NCBI GenBank assembly: GCA_018971185.1
Contig: JAGXBH010000008.1
Location: 1-63,573, forward strand
From: Acidobacteriota bacterium
Lineage (GTDB): Bacteria; Actinomycetota; Acidimicrobiia; Acidimicrobiales; RAAP-2
Length of the DNA stretch: 63,573 nucleotides
Direction: 5' to 3'
How positions within the stretch are numbered: position 1 is the first letter of the stretch; every line of letters begins with the position of its first letter. Shown in pieces: positions 30,651-39,325 of the stretch. The notes beneath the pieces were generated by a model that was not told the origin of the DNA, searched no databases, and worked only from the letters and a program-made list of their open reading frames with translations. The translations under genes were made by a program, and so were the position numbers.

Positions 30651-31551
30651 GGGCCGACGCGATGATCGACTCGATGCCCGCGGAGGAGAAGGTGAAACCG
30701 CTCGCCTCGAGCGCGGTGGGCACGACGCGCTGACTGGTCAGCACGGTGTTGTCGGCCAGCTCGCGGCCCAGGGTGAGTCGCAGGGCGAGCGACGGCACCC
30801 GAAGCACCGCGGGCCGGTGTAGTTGGCGCGCGAGGGTCCGGGTCATCTCGCGGTTGGTGCAGGGTTCGGGGGCCACCAGGTTGAAGACGCCCGAGGACTG
30901 GTGGTCGATCAGCCACAACAAGGCGGCGACCTCGTCGACGAGGGAGATCGGGCTCACCCATTGACGTCCGCTGCCGATGACCCCACCCGCGCCCGCGCGA
31001 AAGAGGGGCGTGAGCCGCTCGAGCACCCCGCCACTACGGCCGAGGACGATTCCGGTGCGCGCGATCGACAGGCTCGCACCCGTGGCGGCGAAGGGCGCCG
31101 CCGCGGCCTCCCACTCGCGGCACACCTGGGCCACGTAGTCCTCACCGCCGGCGGAGGATTCGTCGAGCACCTCATCGCCACGATCGCCGTAGTAGCCGAC
31201 GGCCGAGGCGCTGACGAGGACCGCGACGCCCGAGGTCAACGTCGTGAGCGCCCGCACCAGGAGCGACGTCGCGTCGGTCCGCGACGTCAGGACCCGGCGA
31301 CGATACGCGTCGCTCCAGCGATGGCTCGCGATCCCGGTCCCGGCCAGATTGACGACGGCGTCGAACCCGCCCGCCGCGGCGAGGTCGCCCTCGTCGATCA
31401 GGGACCGCGCGGGGTCCCAGCGCACCATCGCGCCCGACACCGCAGTGGTGTCGGGGCGCACGAAGCGCACCACGTCGTCGCCACGAGCCTCGAGCGCACC
31501 GACGAGCGCGGTGCCGAGGAAGCCCGTCGAACCGGTGACCCCGACCCTCAT
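30643..31551 (-). CDS. TIGR01777-type NAD-dependent epimerase/YfcH-like
   Basis: A 302-residue Rossmann protein: VTGSTGFLGTALVGAL at the N-terminus, VNLAGTGIASHRWSDAYRRRVLTSR, which is the TIGR01777 signature with its SR near the start, VSASAVGYYGDRGDE and ISLVDEVAALLWLI. Members are NAD(P)-binding proteins of mostly unknown reaction, often next to cell-envelope or DNA-repair genes. ATG 31551 overlaps the pepA stop by one base (TGATG), so it is the last gene of the pduO-pepA-epimerase operon. The 3' end overlaps the nitroreductase gene. Confidence 0.82.
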   Translation of the reverse strand: MRVGVTGSTGFLGTALVGALEARGDDVVRFVRPDTTAVSGAMVRWDPARSLIDEGDLAAAGGFDAVVNLAGTGIASHRWSDAYRRRVLTSRTDATSLLVRALTTLTSGVAVLVSASAVGYYGDRGDEVLDESSAGGEDYVAQVCREWEAAAAPFAATGASLSIARTGIVLGRSGGVLERLTPLFRAGAGGVIGSGRQWVSPISLVDEVAALLWLIDHQSSGVFNLVAPEPCTNREMTRTLARQLHRPAVLRVPSLALRLTLGRELADNTVLTSQRVVPTALEASGFTFSSAGIESIIASALT

Positions 31552-33110
31552 CAGTCGACGGACGCCTCGAGGTCGAGGTGCTGCGCTGGCTCGTCGTCAG
31601 CGTCGCGGGGCGTCCCCTCGTCGTCCTGGACGACCTGCCAGAGGAACTCCACGAGCGCACGCGCGCCGAAGGCGGTGGCCCCCTTGGTCACGTAGCCCCT
31701 CGTCGCGTCGGCGCGCCCGGGTCCGGCGATGTCCAGGTGCGCCCAGGGGCGCCCGTCGGTGAAGCGCTGCAAGAGGAGCGCCGCCGAGATCGCCCCGGCC
31801 TTGCCGTTCTTGCCCAGGTTCTTCATGTCGGCGATGTCGGACTCGATGTGCTTCTCGTAGCGCGCGACCAGCGGCAGACGCCAGAGCATCTCGCCGCTGC
31901 GCTCGCCGGCCGCCTGGAGCAATTCGGCGAGCTCGTCGGTCGAGGCGAAAAGACCCCCCACCTCGTCGCCGAGGGCGACGGCCTGCGCGCCGGTCAAGGT
32001 GGCGACGTCGATGATGGCGTCGGGATTGGCCTCGACCGCCAGGGCCAGGGCGTCGGCCAGCACCAGACGACCCTCGGCGTCGGTGTTCAGCACCTCGATG
32101 GTCATCCCGTTACGCGTGGTGAGCACGTCGCCCGGGCGCATCGCTCGATCGCCCGAGAGGTTCTCGGTCAGCGGGGCGATCGCGGTCACGCGCAACGGTA
32201 GCCCCAACGCCGCGACGATCGACAGCGTGGCCATGACGATGGCGGCCCCCGACATGTCGGTCTTCATCGCCATCATCCCCTCGCCCGACTTGATCGACAG
32301 GCCGCCCGAGTCGAAGGTGATGCCCTTTCCCACCAGCGCCACGTGGGCGCGGCTCTCACGAGGTTGGTAGATCGCGTAGACCAGGCGTGTGGGCTCCGCC
32401 GACCCCGCGCCGACGCCGAGGAGTCCACCCAGACGTTCGTCGCGGATCTTGGACTCGGTCCAAATCTCCACTTGGACGTCGTCGTTCTCGCCGAGGCGCT
32501 GGGCGATGCGCTTGGCCAACTCCTTGGGCGAGATCTCGTTCGGGGGCGAATCGATGAGGTGCTTGGCCCAGTTGACCGCGTCAGCGACCACTACACCGCG
32601 GCGAACCCCCTCCACGACGTCGTCGTGGTCGGCCACGCTCGGCAGCGGCACGCCCAGGGCGACGACCTCGAAGCGACGGTCCTCGTCGGTCGTCTTGAAG
32701 CCGTAGGACGCCAGCATCGCCCCCTCGACCACCGCCTGGGCGGCCACGTCGGGGAACTCGATGGGGTCGGTGGGTAGCAGGAAGACGATGACGTCGCCCT
32801 CCCCTCGTTGCACCGCGCTGGCCCCGGCCATGCGGAATCCCTCGGCCTGGTTGTAACTCGAGCCCAGACTGACGAACACCAGCGTCGGCCCGGCGAAACT
32901 CGCGCGCACCAGCGTGCTGCCCGGGGTCGCGTTGAGGCCCCGCGCCGAGCACCAGCTCGCGTCGAGGGTCCGGGCCACGTCGTGACCGGCCACCTGGCCG
33001 GGTATCGCCTCGGCGATCAACGCGCCCTCCTCGTCGAAGATGACGGGTATCACCACGGTGGTGGCGTCGGCGAGGTCGTCGAGGGTGACGACGCGCGCGT
33101 GCTTGATCAT
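31551..33110 (-). CDS. pepA: Leucyl aminopeptidase (M17)
   Basis: A 519-residue enzyme with the M17 catalytic signature: GKGITFDSGGLSIK, MKTDMSGAA, and NTDAEGRLVLADAL carrying the two-metal site. The N-terminal 170 residues are the macro-domain-like region. It removes N-terminal residues from peptides, acts as a hexamer, and in some bacteria also binds DNA. It lies 9 bp downstream of pduO and one base upstream of the epimerase. A short tail after the catalytic domain (EFLWQVVQDDEGTPRDADDEPAQHLD) is acidic and not typical. Confidence 0.93.
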   Translation of the reverse strand: MIKHARVVTLDDLADATTVVIPVIFDEEGALIAEAIPGQVAGHDVARTLDASWCSARGLNATPGSTLVRASFAGPTLVFVSLGSSYNQAEGFRMAGASAVQRGEGDVIVFLLPTDPIEFPDVAAQAVVEGAMLASYGFKTTDEDRRFEVVALGVPLPSVADHDDVVEGVRRGVVVADAVNWAKHLIDSPPNEISPKELAKRIAQRLGENDDVQVEIWTESKIRDERLGGLLGVGAGSAEPTRLVYAIYQPRESRAHVALVGKGITFDSGGLSIKSGEGMMAMKTDMSGAAIVMATLSIVAALGLPLRVTAIAPLTENLSGDRAMRPGDVLTTRNGMTIEVLNTDAEGRLVLADALALAVEANPDAIIDVATLTGAQAVALGDEVGGLFASTDELAELLQAAGERSGEMLWRLPLVARYEKHIESDIADMKNLGKNGKAGAISAALLLQRFTDGRPWAHLDIAGPGRADATRGYVTKGATAFGARALVEFLWQVVQDDEGTPRDADDEPAQHLDLEASVD

Positions 33111-33119
33111 GGGACCTCC

Positions 33120-33662
33120 TTAGTCCATACCGCGAGCGGTTCGATGCGTCGGGCCCTCGGCCACGCGAGCGAGCGTCCAGACGAGGTCGCTCAGGCGGTT
33201 GAGGTAGGGCACGACGAGGGAGTCCTCGACGTCCCACGCGACGGCGGTGCGCTCAGCGCGACGCACGACGGTGCGCGCGACGTCGAGCGCGGCGGCCAAT
33301 TGACCCTCGCCGGGGACGACGAACTCCTGGGGCATCTCGACCCGGCCATTGGCGTCGTCGATCAACTCCTCGAGGTGCGTGATCATCGCCGGGGACACCC
33401 GCGTGCGACCGCTCTCGAGCTTCTCGCGATTCTCGCGCTGCGTGGCGACCTCGGCCATCAGGATCCACAAGTCACGCTCGAGGCCCGCGATCAACGTGTT
33501 CATCGCCTCATCGGATGCGCACAGCGACCTCGCCCACCCCAGGGCGGCCTGCGCCTCGTCCACGGCGCCGTTGAGCTCGATCGCGCGCGAGTCCTTCTCA
33601 ACGCGCCCGCCGAAGAGCAGTCCGGTCGTCCCGTCGTCGCCCTTGCGGGTGTAGATTCTCAC
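33120..33662 (-). CDS. pduO: PduO-type ATP:cob(I)alamin adenosyltransferase
   Basis: A 180-residue adenosyltransferase beginning MRIYTRKGDDGTTGLLFGGRVEKDS, the ATP-binding loop of the PduO type, with NGAVDEAQAALGWAR, VVRRAERTAVA and the C-terminal YLNRLSDLVWTLARV. It makes coenzyme B12 (adenosylcobalamin) and hands it to enzymes such as methylmalonyl-CoA mutase, present at 25790. GTG 33662 is preceded by TACGCT with a 6-base gap, a leaderless start. It faces metH, which uses methylcobalamin rather than AdoCbl. Confidence 0.94.
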   Translation of the reverse strand: MRIYTRKGDDGTTGLLFGGRVEKDSRAIELNGAVDEAQAALGWARSLCASDEAMNTLIAGLERDLWILMAEVATQRENREKLESGRTRVSPAMITHLEELIDDANGRVEMPQEFVVPGEGQLAAALDVARTVVRRAERTAVAWDVEDSLVVPYLNRLSDLVWTLARVAEGPTHRTARGMD

Positions 33663-33668
33663 GGGTCA

Positions 33669-33674
33669 AGCGTA
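33669..33674 (-). promoter_or_regulatory. Candidate -10 box of pduO-pepA operon (leaderless)
   Basis: TACGCT on the minus strand with 6 bases to GTG 33662; only 49 bp separate this gene from metH, so both promoters are packed back to back. Confidence 0.52.
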
Positions 33675-33696
33675 GTGACTCGCGCTCCCCTACGGG

Positions 33697-33702
33697 TAGC
33701 CT
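33697..33702 (+). promoter_or_regulatory. Candidate -10 box of metH
   Basis: TAGCCT lies 9 bases before ATG 33712. The 49-bp gap leaves no room for a cobalamin riboswitch, so control by B12 via that route is excluded. Confidence 0.45.
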
Positions 33703-33711
33703 GAGTGTCCG

Positions 33712-36700
33712 ATGACACTTAGTTCCCAGCCTCCGTTCTCGCGTCCCACGAGCGCCGACCCCTACCTCGCGGCGCTGGCGCAGCGCGTGCTCATCTTCGA
33801 CGGCGCCACGGGCACCAACCTCCAGACCCAGGACCTCAGCGCCGACGACTTCGGGGGCAGCGCCTTCGAAGGGTGCAACGAACTACTGGTGCTCACACGA
33901 CCCGACGCGGTCGAACGCCTGCACCGCTCGTTCCTCGACGTCGGCGTGGACGTCATCGAGACCGATTCCTTCGGCTCCTTCTCGGTCGTGCTGGGCGAGT
34001 ACGGCATCGCCGAGCGGGCCTTCGAGCTGAGCCACGCCGCCGCGACGCTGGCGCGGCGCGTGGCCGACGAGTACACCAGCGCCGCGCAGCCCCGGTTCGT
34101 GGCGGGGTCCATCGGACCCGGGACCAAGTTCCCCACGCTGGGCCAGATCACCTACGACGAACTGAGCGCCAGTTACGAGGAGATGGCGCTGGGTCTGCTT
34201 GAGGGCGGCGTCGACCTGCTGCTCGTCGAGACGATGTTCGATCTCCTCTCGGGTAAGGCGGCGATCGCCGCGTGTCATCGCGCGATGGCTCGCCACGGGC
34301 GGGTGGTGCCGATCCAGGCCCAGGTGACCATCGAGCTCACGGGGCGCATGCTGCCGGGGACCGAGATCGGCGCCGCCATCACCTCGTTGAGCTCACTGGG
34401 CGTCGACGTCCTGGGGCTCAACTGCGCCACCGGGCCCGTCGAGATGTACGAGCCCCTGCGCACCCTCGCCGAGACCGCGCCGATGCCGCTCTCGTGCCTG
34501 CCCAACGCCGGGCTTCCCAGCGTGGTGGAGGGCAAGATGCACTACGACCTCACCCCCGAGGGACTGGCGCAGCACCTGGCGAAGTTCGTCACCGAATACG
34601 GCGTCGCCGCGGTGGGGGGCTGTTGTGGCACCTCGCCCGAGCACCTCGCCCACGTGGTGCGCGCCGTGCGCCCCCTGACACGCCACGCCCGCCAGCCCGT
34701 GCTCGAACCCGCCGTGGCGTCGATCTACTCGAGCGTGACCTACGAGCAGGACCGCTCGGTCCTCCTGGTGGGCGAACGCACCAACGCCAACGGGTCGAAG
34801 AAGTTCCGCGAGGCCATGCTCGCCGGCGACTGGGACACCTGCGTGGCCATCGGCCGCGAGCAGATCAAGGAGGGCGCGCACGTCCTCGACGTCTGCGTCG
34901 ACTACACCGGTGCCGACGGCGTGGCGGACATGAACGAGGTCATGAGCCGGTTGGCGACGCAGTCCTCGGTGCCGATCATGGTCGACACCACCGAGACCAA
35001 GGTGGCGCGCCAGGCGCTCTCGTGGCTGGGGGGCAAGGCCATCCTCAACTCGGTCAACCTCGAGGAGGGTGACGGACCCGGCACGCGCCTCGACGGCTTC
35101 CTCTCACTGGCCGCCGAGTTCGGCGCCGCCGTCGTCGCCACGTGCATCGACGAGGAGGGCCAGGCACGGACCGCGGACTGGAAGGTACGCGCCGCGAGCG
35201 CCATCACCGATCTCGCCGTGTCGCGCTACGGCCTCGCGCCTCAGGACATCTTCATCGACCCGCTCGCCCTGCCCCTGTCGACAGGGATGAGCGAGTCGCG
35301 TCGCGACGGCGTCGAGACCATCGAGGCGATCCGTCGGATCAAGGCCGAGCTGCCCGGTGTGCGCACGATACTGGGCCTCTCCAACGTCTCCTTCGGTCTC
35401 AACCCGGCCGCGCGCCAGGTGCTCAACAGCGTGTTCCTCCACGAGTGCGCCGAGGCCGGCCTCGACGCGGCCATCGTGCACGCCGCGAAGATCCTGCCGC
35501 TCGCGCGCGTCGACGAGGAGGCCCGACGCGTGTGCCTGGACCTGATCTACGACCGGCGCCGCGACGACTACGACCCACTCAGCGAATTGCTGCGCCTCTT
35601 CGAGGGCGCCACCATCTCGAGTAGCAACGTGGCCACCCTCGACGACCTGCCCTTGGTGGAGCGCCTGCGCCGACGCATCGTCGACGGCGTGCGCGTCGGC
35701 CTCGAGGGCGACCTCGACGTGGCGATGGCCGAGGGCCTCGCCCCGCTCGCCATCGTGAACGACATCCTGCTCGACGGCATGCGCGAGGTGGGCACCCTCT
35801 TCGCCAGCGGGGAGATGCAGCTGCCCTTCGTCCTGCAGTCGGCCGAGACGATGAAGAGCGCCGTCGCGCACCTCGAGCCCTTCATGGAGAAGAGCGACCA
35901 GGGCGGCCGCGGCCGCGTGGTCCTCGCCACGGTCAAGGGCGACGTGCACGACATCGGCAAGAACCTCGTGGACATCATCCTCACCAACAACGGCTACGAG
36001 GTGGTCAACCTCGGTATCAAGGTGGGCATCAACGAGATGCTCACCGCGGTGCAGGAGAACCACGCCGACGCCCTGGGCATGAGCGGGTTGCTCGTCAAGT
36101 CCACCCTCATCATGCGCGAGAACCTCGAGCTGATGAACGAGCGCGGCATGGCCGACGTCCCGGTGCTGTTGGGCGGAGCCGCCCTCACGCGCACCTACGT
36201 CGAGCGCGACCTGCGCGAGACCTACCAGGGCCGCGTCTTCTACGGCAAGGACGCCTTCGAGGGACTGCGCGTCCTCGACCGCCTGGGTGAGTTGCGCCGC
36301 AGTGGTGAGGACGACCCTCTCTTCGGACGCGAGATCTCCCAGAAGAACGTCCACCGCAAGATGCGCGGCGAGCGCGACGAGGCGCCCGAGGGGCTGCCCG
36401 CGCGCAGCCCCGACGTCGAGACCGATAACCCCCTCTTCCCCCCGCCGTTCCTCGGTTCTCGCGTGGCCAAGGGGATGTCCGTCGACGAGATCAGCGACTT
36501 CCTCAACCTCACCGCGCTCTTCCGCAACCAGTGGGGGTACCGCCCCGAGGAGGGCGAGGACGACCCGGCCTTCAAGGAGCGCGTCGGCGCGACGCTGCGC
36601 GAGCAACTGGCCGTCGCCAAGGCCGAGGGACTGCTGACGCCCCAGGTCGTGTGGGGCCACTTCCCCGTCGCCGCCGAGGGTGATGACCTGATCGTCTTCA

Positions 36701-37218
36701 CCGACGACCGCCGCGAGCAGGAGCGCACCCGCTTCCACTTCCCGCGTCAACACGTGGCCCCGTACCTGTGCATCGCCGACTTCTTCCGTCCGCGGAGCAG
36801 TCCGGACAAGGACTACGCCAGCTTCATGCTGGTCACGATGGGCTCGCGGGTCTCGCAGCGTTGCGCCGAGCTCTTCGCCGAGAACCGCTACAGCGACTAC
36901 CTCCTACTCCACGGCCTCGGCGTCGAAATGGCCGAGGCGCTCGCCGAGATGTGGCACCTACGCATCCGCCAGGAGCTCGGCTACCAGCACGAGGACGGCC
37001 CGACGCTCTTCGGGCTCTTCCGCCAGCAGTACCGCGGCGGGCGATACTCGTGGGGATATCCGGCCTGCCCCGATCTCACCGACAACGCGAAGGTGGCCGA
37101 GCTCCTCGAGGCCGGGCGCATCGGGGTCGAGGTCTCCGAGGGCTTCCAGTTGCACCCCGAGCAGACGACCGACGCGATCATCTGCCACCACCCGATGGCC
37201 AAGTACTTCGTCGCCTGA
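33712..37218 (+). CDS. metH: Cobalamin-dependent methionine synthase
   Basis: A 1168-residue four-module MetH. Order: homocysteine-binding (FDGATGTNLQTQ, zinc ligands in GLNCATGP and GGCCGTSP), methyltetrahydrofolate-binding (VGERTNANGSKKFREAMLAGDWD, MVDTTETKVARQ), cobalamin-binding (cap, then DVHDIGKN with lower-ligand His746) and the C-terminal AdoMet reactivation domain (YPACPDL near the end). It methylates homocysteine with methyl-THF, using cob(I)alamin. The middle and end modules are full length, so the enzyme looks complete. It is monocistronic and 2 bp short of the convergent GNAT stop. No metH-type riboswitch is possible in the 49-bp upstream gap. Confidence 0.96.
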   Translation: MTLSSQPPFSRPTSADPYLAALAQRVLIFDGATGTNLQTQDLSADDFGGSAFEGCNELLVLTRPDAVERLHRSFLDVGVDVIETDSFGSFSVVLGEYGIAERAFELSHAAATLARRVADEYTSAAQPRFVAGSIGPGTKFPTLGQITYDELSASYEEMALGLLEGGVDLLLVETMFDLLSGKAAIAACHRAMARHGRVVPIQAQVTIELTGRMLPGTEIGAAITSLSSLGVDVLGLNCATGPVEMYEPLRTLAETAPMPLSCLPNAGLPSVVEGKMHYDLTPEGLAQHLAKFVTEYGVAAVGGCCGTSPEHLAHVVRAVRPLTRHARQPVLEPAVASIYSSVTYEQDRSVLLVGERTNANGSKKFREAMLAGDWDTCVAIGREQIKEGAHVLDVCVDYTGADGVADMNEVMSRLATQSSVPIMVDTTETKVARQALSWLGGKAILNSVNLEEGDGPGTRLDGFLSLAAEFGAAVVATCIDEEGQARTADWKVRAASAITDLAVSRYGLAPQDIFIDPLALPLSTGMSESRRDGVETIEAIRRIKAELPGVRTILGLSNVSFGLNPAARQVLNSVFLHECAEAGLDAAIVHAAKILPLARVDEEARRVCLDLIYDRRRDDYDPLSELLRLFEGATISSSNVATLDDLPLVERLRRRIVDGVRVGLEGDLDVAMAEGLAPLAIVNDILLDGMREVGTLFASGEMQLPFVLQSAETMKSAVAHLEPFMEKSDQGGRGRVVLATVKGDVHDIGKNLVDIILTNNGYEVVNLGIKVGINEMLTAVQENHADALGMSGLLVKSTLIMRENLELMNERGMADVPVLLGGAALTRTYVERDLRETYQGRVFYGKDAFEGLRVLDRLGELRRSGEDDPLFGREISQKNVHRKMRGERDEAPEGLPARSPDVETDNPLFPPPFLGSRVAKGMSVDEISDFLNLTALFRNQWGYRPEEGEDDPAFKERVGATLREQLAVAKAEGLLTPQVVWGHFPVAAEGDDLIVFTDDRREQERTRFHFPRQHVAPYLCIADFFRPRSSPDKDYASFMLVTMGSRVSQRCAELFAENRYSDYLLLHGLGVEMAEALAEMWHLRIRQELGYQHEDGPTLFGLFRQQYRGGRYSWGYPACPDLTDNAKVAELLEAGRIGVEVSEGFQLHPEQTTDAIICHHPMAKYFVA

Positions 37219-37220
37219 GA

Positions 37221-37670
37221 TCAGAAGGGCGTGCGCCGGTCGATCTCCATCATCCGTTCGGGGTGGGCGAGGGCCGTGAAGCCCACCCGGGCGTAGACCT
37301 GGTGGGCGTCGCGGGTCGCCAGCATGATCCGACGAACGCCGCGGGCCGACCAGTGGTCCACGATCTCGCCCACCATCCACCCGCCCAGTCCGCGACCGCG
37401 GTGCGACGCCTCGACGAAGACGTCACCGATCCATCCGAAGCTCACGTGATCAGTGACCATGCGCGCGCACGCCACCAGCTCCCCGCTGTCGTGCACGACG
37501 CCGTAGAGGTTCGAGTGGGCGATCGACCGCTCGACCTCCTCGCGCGTGCGACCCCGCGCCCAGTACGCCTCGGACGACAGCCAGCGATGGATGACCTCGA
37601 CGTCGAGGCGCCGAGGGTCCGCGCTCATCCGGTAGTCCCCGCGCACACGCTCCTCGAAGTCCTCGCCCAT
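37221..37670 (-). CDS. GNAT-family acetyltransferase
   Basis: A 149-residue GNAT protein. The acetyl-CoA-binding loop appears as VEASHRGRGLGGWMVGEIV, and the C-terminal VYARVGFTALAHPERMM is typical. Substrate is unknown; TDHVSFGWIGDVFV resembles small-molecule acetyltransferases. ATG 37670 is chosen over GTG 37685 because AGGA lies 8 bases upstream. The gene ends the lpd-E2-lipBA unit, 29 bp after the lipBA stop. The relationship to lipoate metabolism is unclear. Confidence 0.82.
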   Translation of the reverse strand: MGEDFEERVRGDYRMSADPRRLDVEVIHRWLSSEAYWARGRTREEVERSIAHSNLYGVVHDSGELVACARMVTDHVSFGWIGDVFVEASHRGRGLGGWMVGEIVDHWSARGVRRIMLATRDAHQVYARVGFTALAHPERMMEIDRRTPF

Positions 37671-37699
37671 TTCGCGGTCCTGCACGCTCGCGCGAGGGC

Positions 37700-39325
37700 C
37701 TATCGCCGCGTCGGCAGCGCCAGGGGCGTCGCGTCGTGCAGGGCCTCGCGAGCGTGGTAGCTCGAGCGCGTCAACGGCGAGGACTGGACGTGGGCGAGGC
37801 CCGCGCGGCGTCCTCGCTCGGCCAGGTCCTCGAACTCCGCGGGTTCCCAGTAACGCGCGACGGGCAGGTGGCGCGCCGTGGGACGCAGGTACTGGCCGAT
37901 GGTAGCGATCGAGACGCCCACCGCCGCCAGGTCCACGAGCACCTCCTCGACCTCGTCGGCGCTCTCGCCCAGCCCGACCATCATGCCGGACTTGGTGGTC
38001 AGCCCGGCGGCCGTCGAGCGCGCGAGCACCGCGAGCGAGCGGTGGTAGGCCGCACTCGGGCGCACCGCGCGCTGCAGGCGCGCCACCGTCTCCATGTTGT
38101 GGTTCATCACGTCAGGTCGCGCGTCGATGATCAGCTGCAGCGCCGTCGGGTCACCCTTGAGGTCACTGATCAGCACCTCGATGTTGGTCTCGGGCGAGCG
38201 AGCGCGGATCGCGCGGATGGTCGCGGCGATGGCGCCCGCGCCCCCGTCGGCGAGGTCGTCGCGCGCGACGCAGGTCACCACGGCGTGGCTCAGGCCCAGG
38301 CGCACGACGGCCTCGGCCACCCGCGAGGGCTCGGTGGGGTCCAGGGGCAGGGGCTTGCGGGTGTCGATGAGACAGAAACCGCAGGCGCGCGTGCAGCGCT
38401 CGCCGTTCACCATGAACGTCGCCGTCCCGCTCTGCCAGCACTCGAAGATGTTGGGGCAGCCGGCCTCCTCGCACACCGTGACCAGGCGCAGGTCCTCGGT
38501 CAGGGTGCGCAGCGACTGGTACTCGGGTCCCATGTGGGCCTCGATGCGCAACCACTCGGGCTTGCGCGCGCTGATCGACACCGCGTCGTCGGGGTTGACG
38601 CCCGCCTTGCGCAGGCGTCGGATCAGGGGGCGTTCTTCGGACGTGCTCGACGCCGAGCGGTCCACGCGCGCGACGCGTTCCTCGCCGCCCAGGCGCGCCG
38701 CCAGTTCGCTCCCCAAGCGCTCCTCGACCTCGGCCTCGGTGACCTCGAGGCCGAGCGAACGCATGGAGCCGACGGGCTTGTCCGCGATGCCGCAGGGGAC
38801 GATGGCCGCGAATCCCGCGAGGTCGACGTCGACGTTGAGCGCCACCCCGTGCAGCGTGCGCCGTTCGCCGCGACGATTGCGCTTGGTGCGCACGCCCACC
38901 GCGGCGATCTTGTGGGGCCGAGAGTCCAGGCGCGCCCACACCCCGGGATAACCGTCGAGTCGACCCACCACCCCGAGGCGCCCCTCGGGGTCGAAGGACC
39001 GCACGGTGGCGATGACCGCGTCCTCGAGGGCGCTGACGTGCAGGCGTCCCGCCGCCGGATCGTCGCGGACCGTCACGATGGCCCACCCCACGGCCTGTCC
39101 GGGCGCGTGATAGGTGACGTCTCCCCCCCGGTCGGTGGTGACGACGTCGGCGTCCAACGACTCCGCCGCGACGAGGAAGTGGTCCTCCTGGGCACGGATG
39201 CCGCGCGTGTAGGTCGGCGGGTGCTCGAAGAGCAGGACGTAGTCCTCGCCGGACTCGAACAGCGCGCGTTGTAGGGCGTCGGCTTCGGCGAAGCTCACGC
39301 GACCCAGGTGACGTCGCCGCAGCAT
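37700..39325 (-). CDS. Fused LipB (octanoyltransferase) and LipA (lipoyl synthase)
   Basis: One uninterrupted 541-residue frame encodes both lipoate enzymes. Residues 1-215 are LipB: octanoyl-binding HPPTYTRG, GDVTYHAPGQ, active-site Lys139 (RPHK) and Cys178 (IVPC). Residues 221-241 are a linker, and residues 250-541 are LipA: auxiliary-cluster cysteines 285, 290 and 296 (CEEAGCPNIFEC), radical-SAM CTRACGFC at 311-318, and C-terminal RSSYH at 520-524 supplying the conserved serine. LipB moves octanoyl from ACP to the E2 lysine, and LipA inserts two sulfurs. The gene follows E2, sharing its ATG base with the stop. An internal GTG at 38665 (codon 221) could also start LipA alone, so a translated fusion is likely but not certain. 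Confidence 0.88.
   Translation of the reverse strand: MLRRRHLGRVSFAEADALQRALFESGEDYVLLFEHPPTYTRGIRAQEDHFLVAAESLDADVVTTDRGGDVTYHAPGQAVGWAIVTVRDDPAAGRLHVSALEDAVIATVRSFDPEGRLGVVGRLDGYPGVWARLDSRPHKIAAVGVRTKRNRRGERRTLHGVALNVDVDLAGFAAIVPCGIADKPVGSMRSLGLEVTEAEVEERLGSELAARLGGEERVARVDRSASSTSEERPLIRRLRKAGVNPDDAVSISARKPEWLRIEAHMGPEYQSLRTLTEDLRLVTVCEEAGCPNIFECWQSGTATFMVNGERCTRACGFCLIDTRKPLPLDPTEPSRVAEAVVRLGLSHAVVTCVARDDLADGGAGAIAATIRAIRARSPETNIEVLISDLKGDPTALQLIIDARPDVMNHNMETVARLQRAVRPSAAYHRSLAVLARSTAAGLTTKSGMMVGLGESADEVEEVLVDLAAVGVSIATIGQYLRPTARHLPVARYWEPAEFEDLAERGRRAGLAHVQSSPLTRSSYHAREALHDATPLALPTRR

Noticed and set aside
33663..33711. Cobalamin riboswitch before metH
   Set aside because: Only 49 bp lie between pduO and metH, far too short for such a riboswitch.
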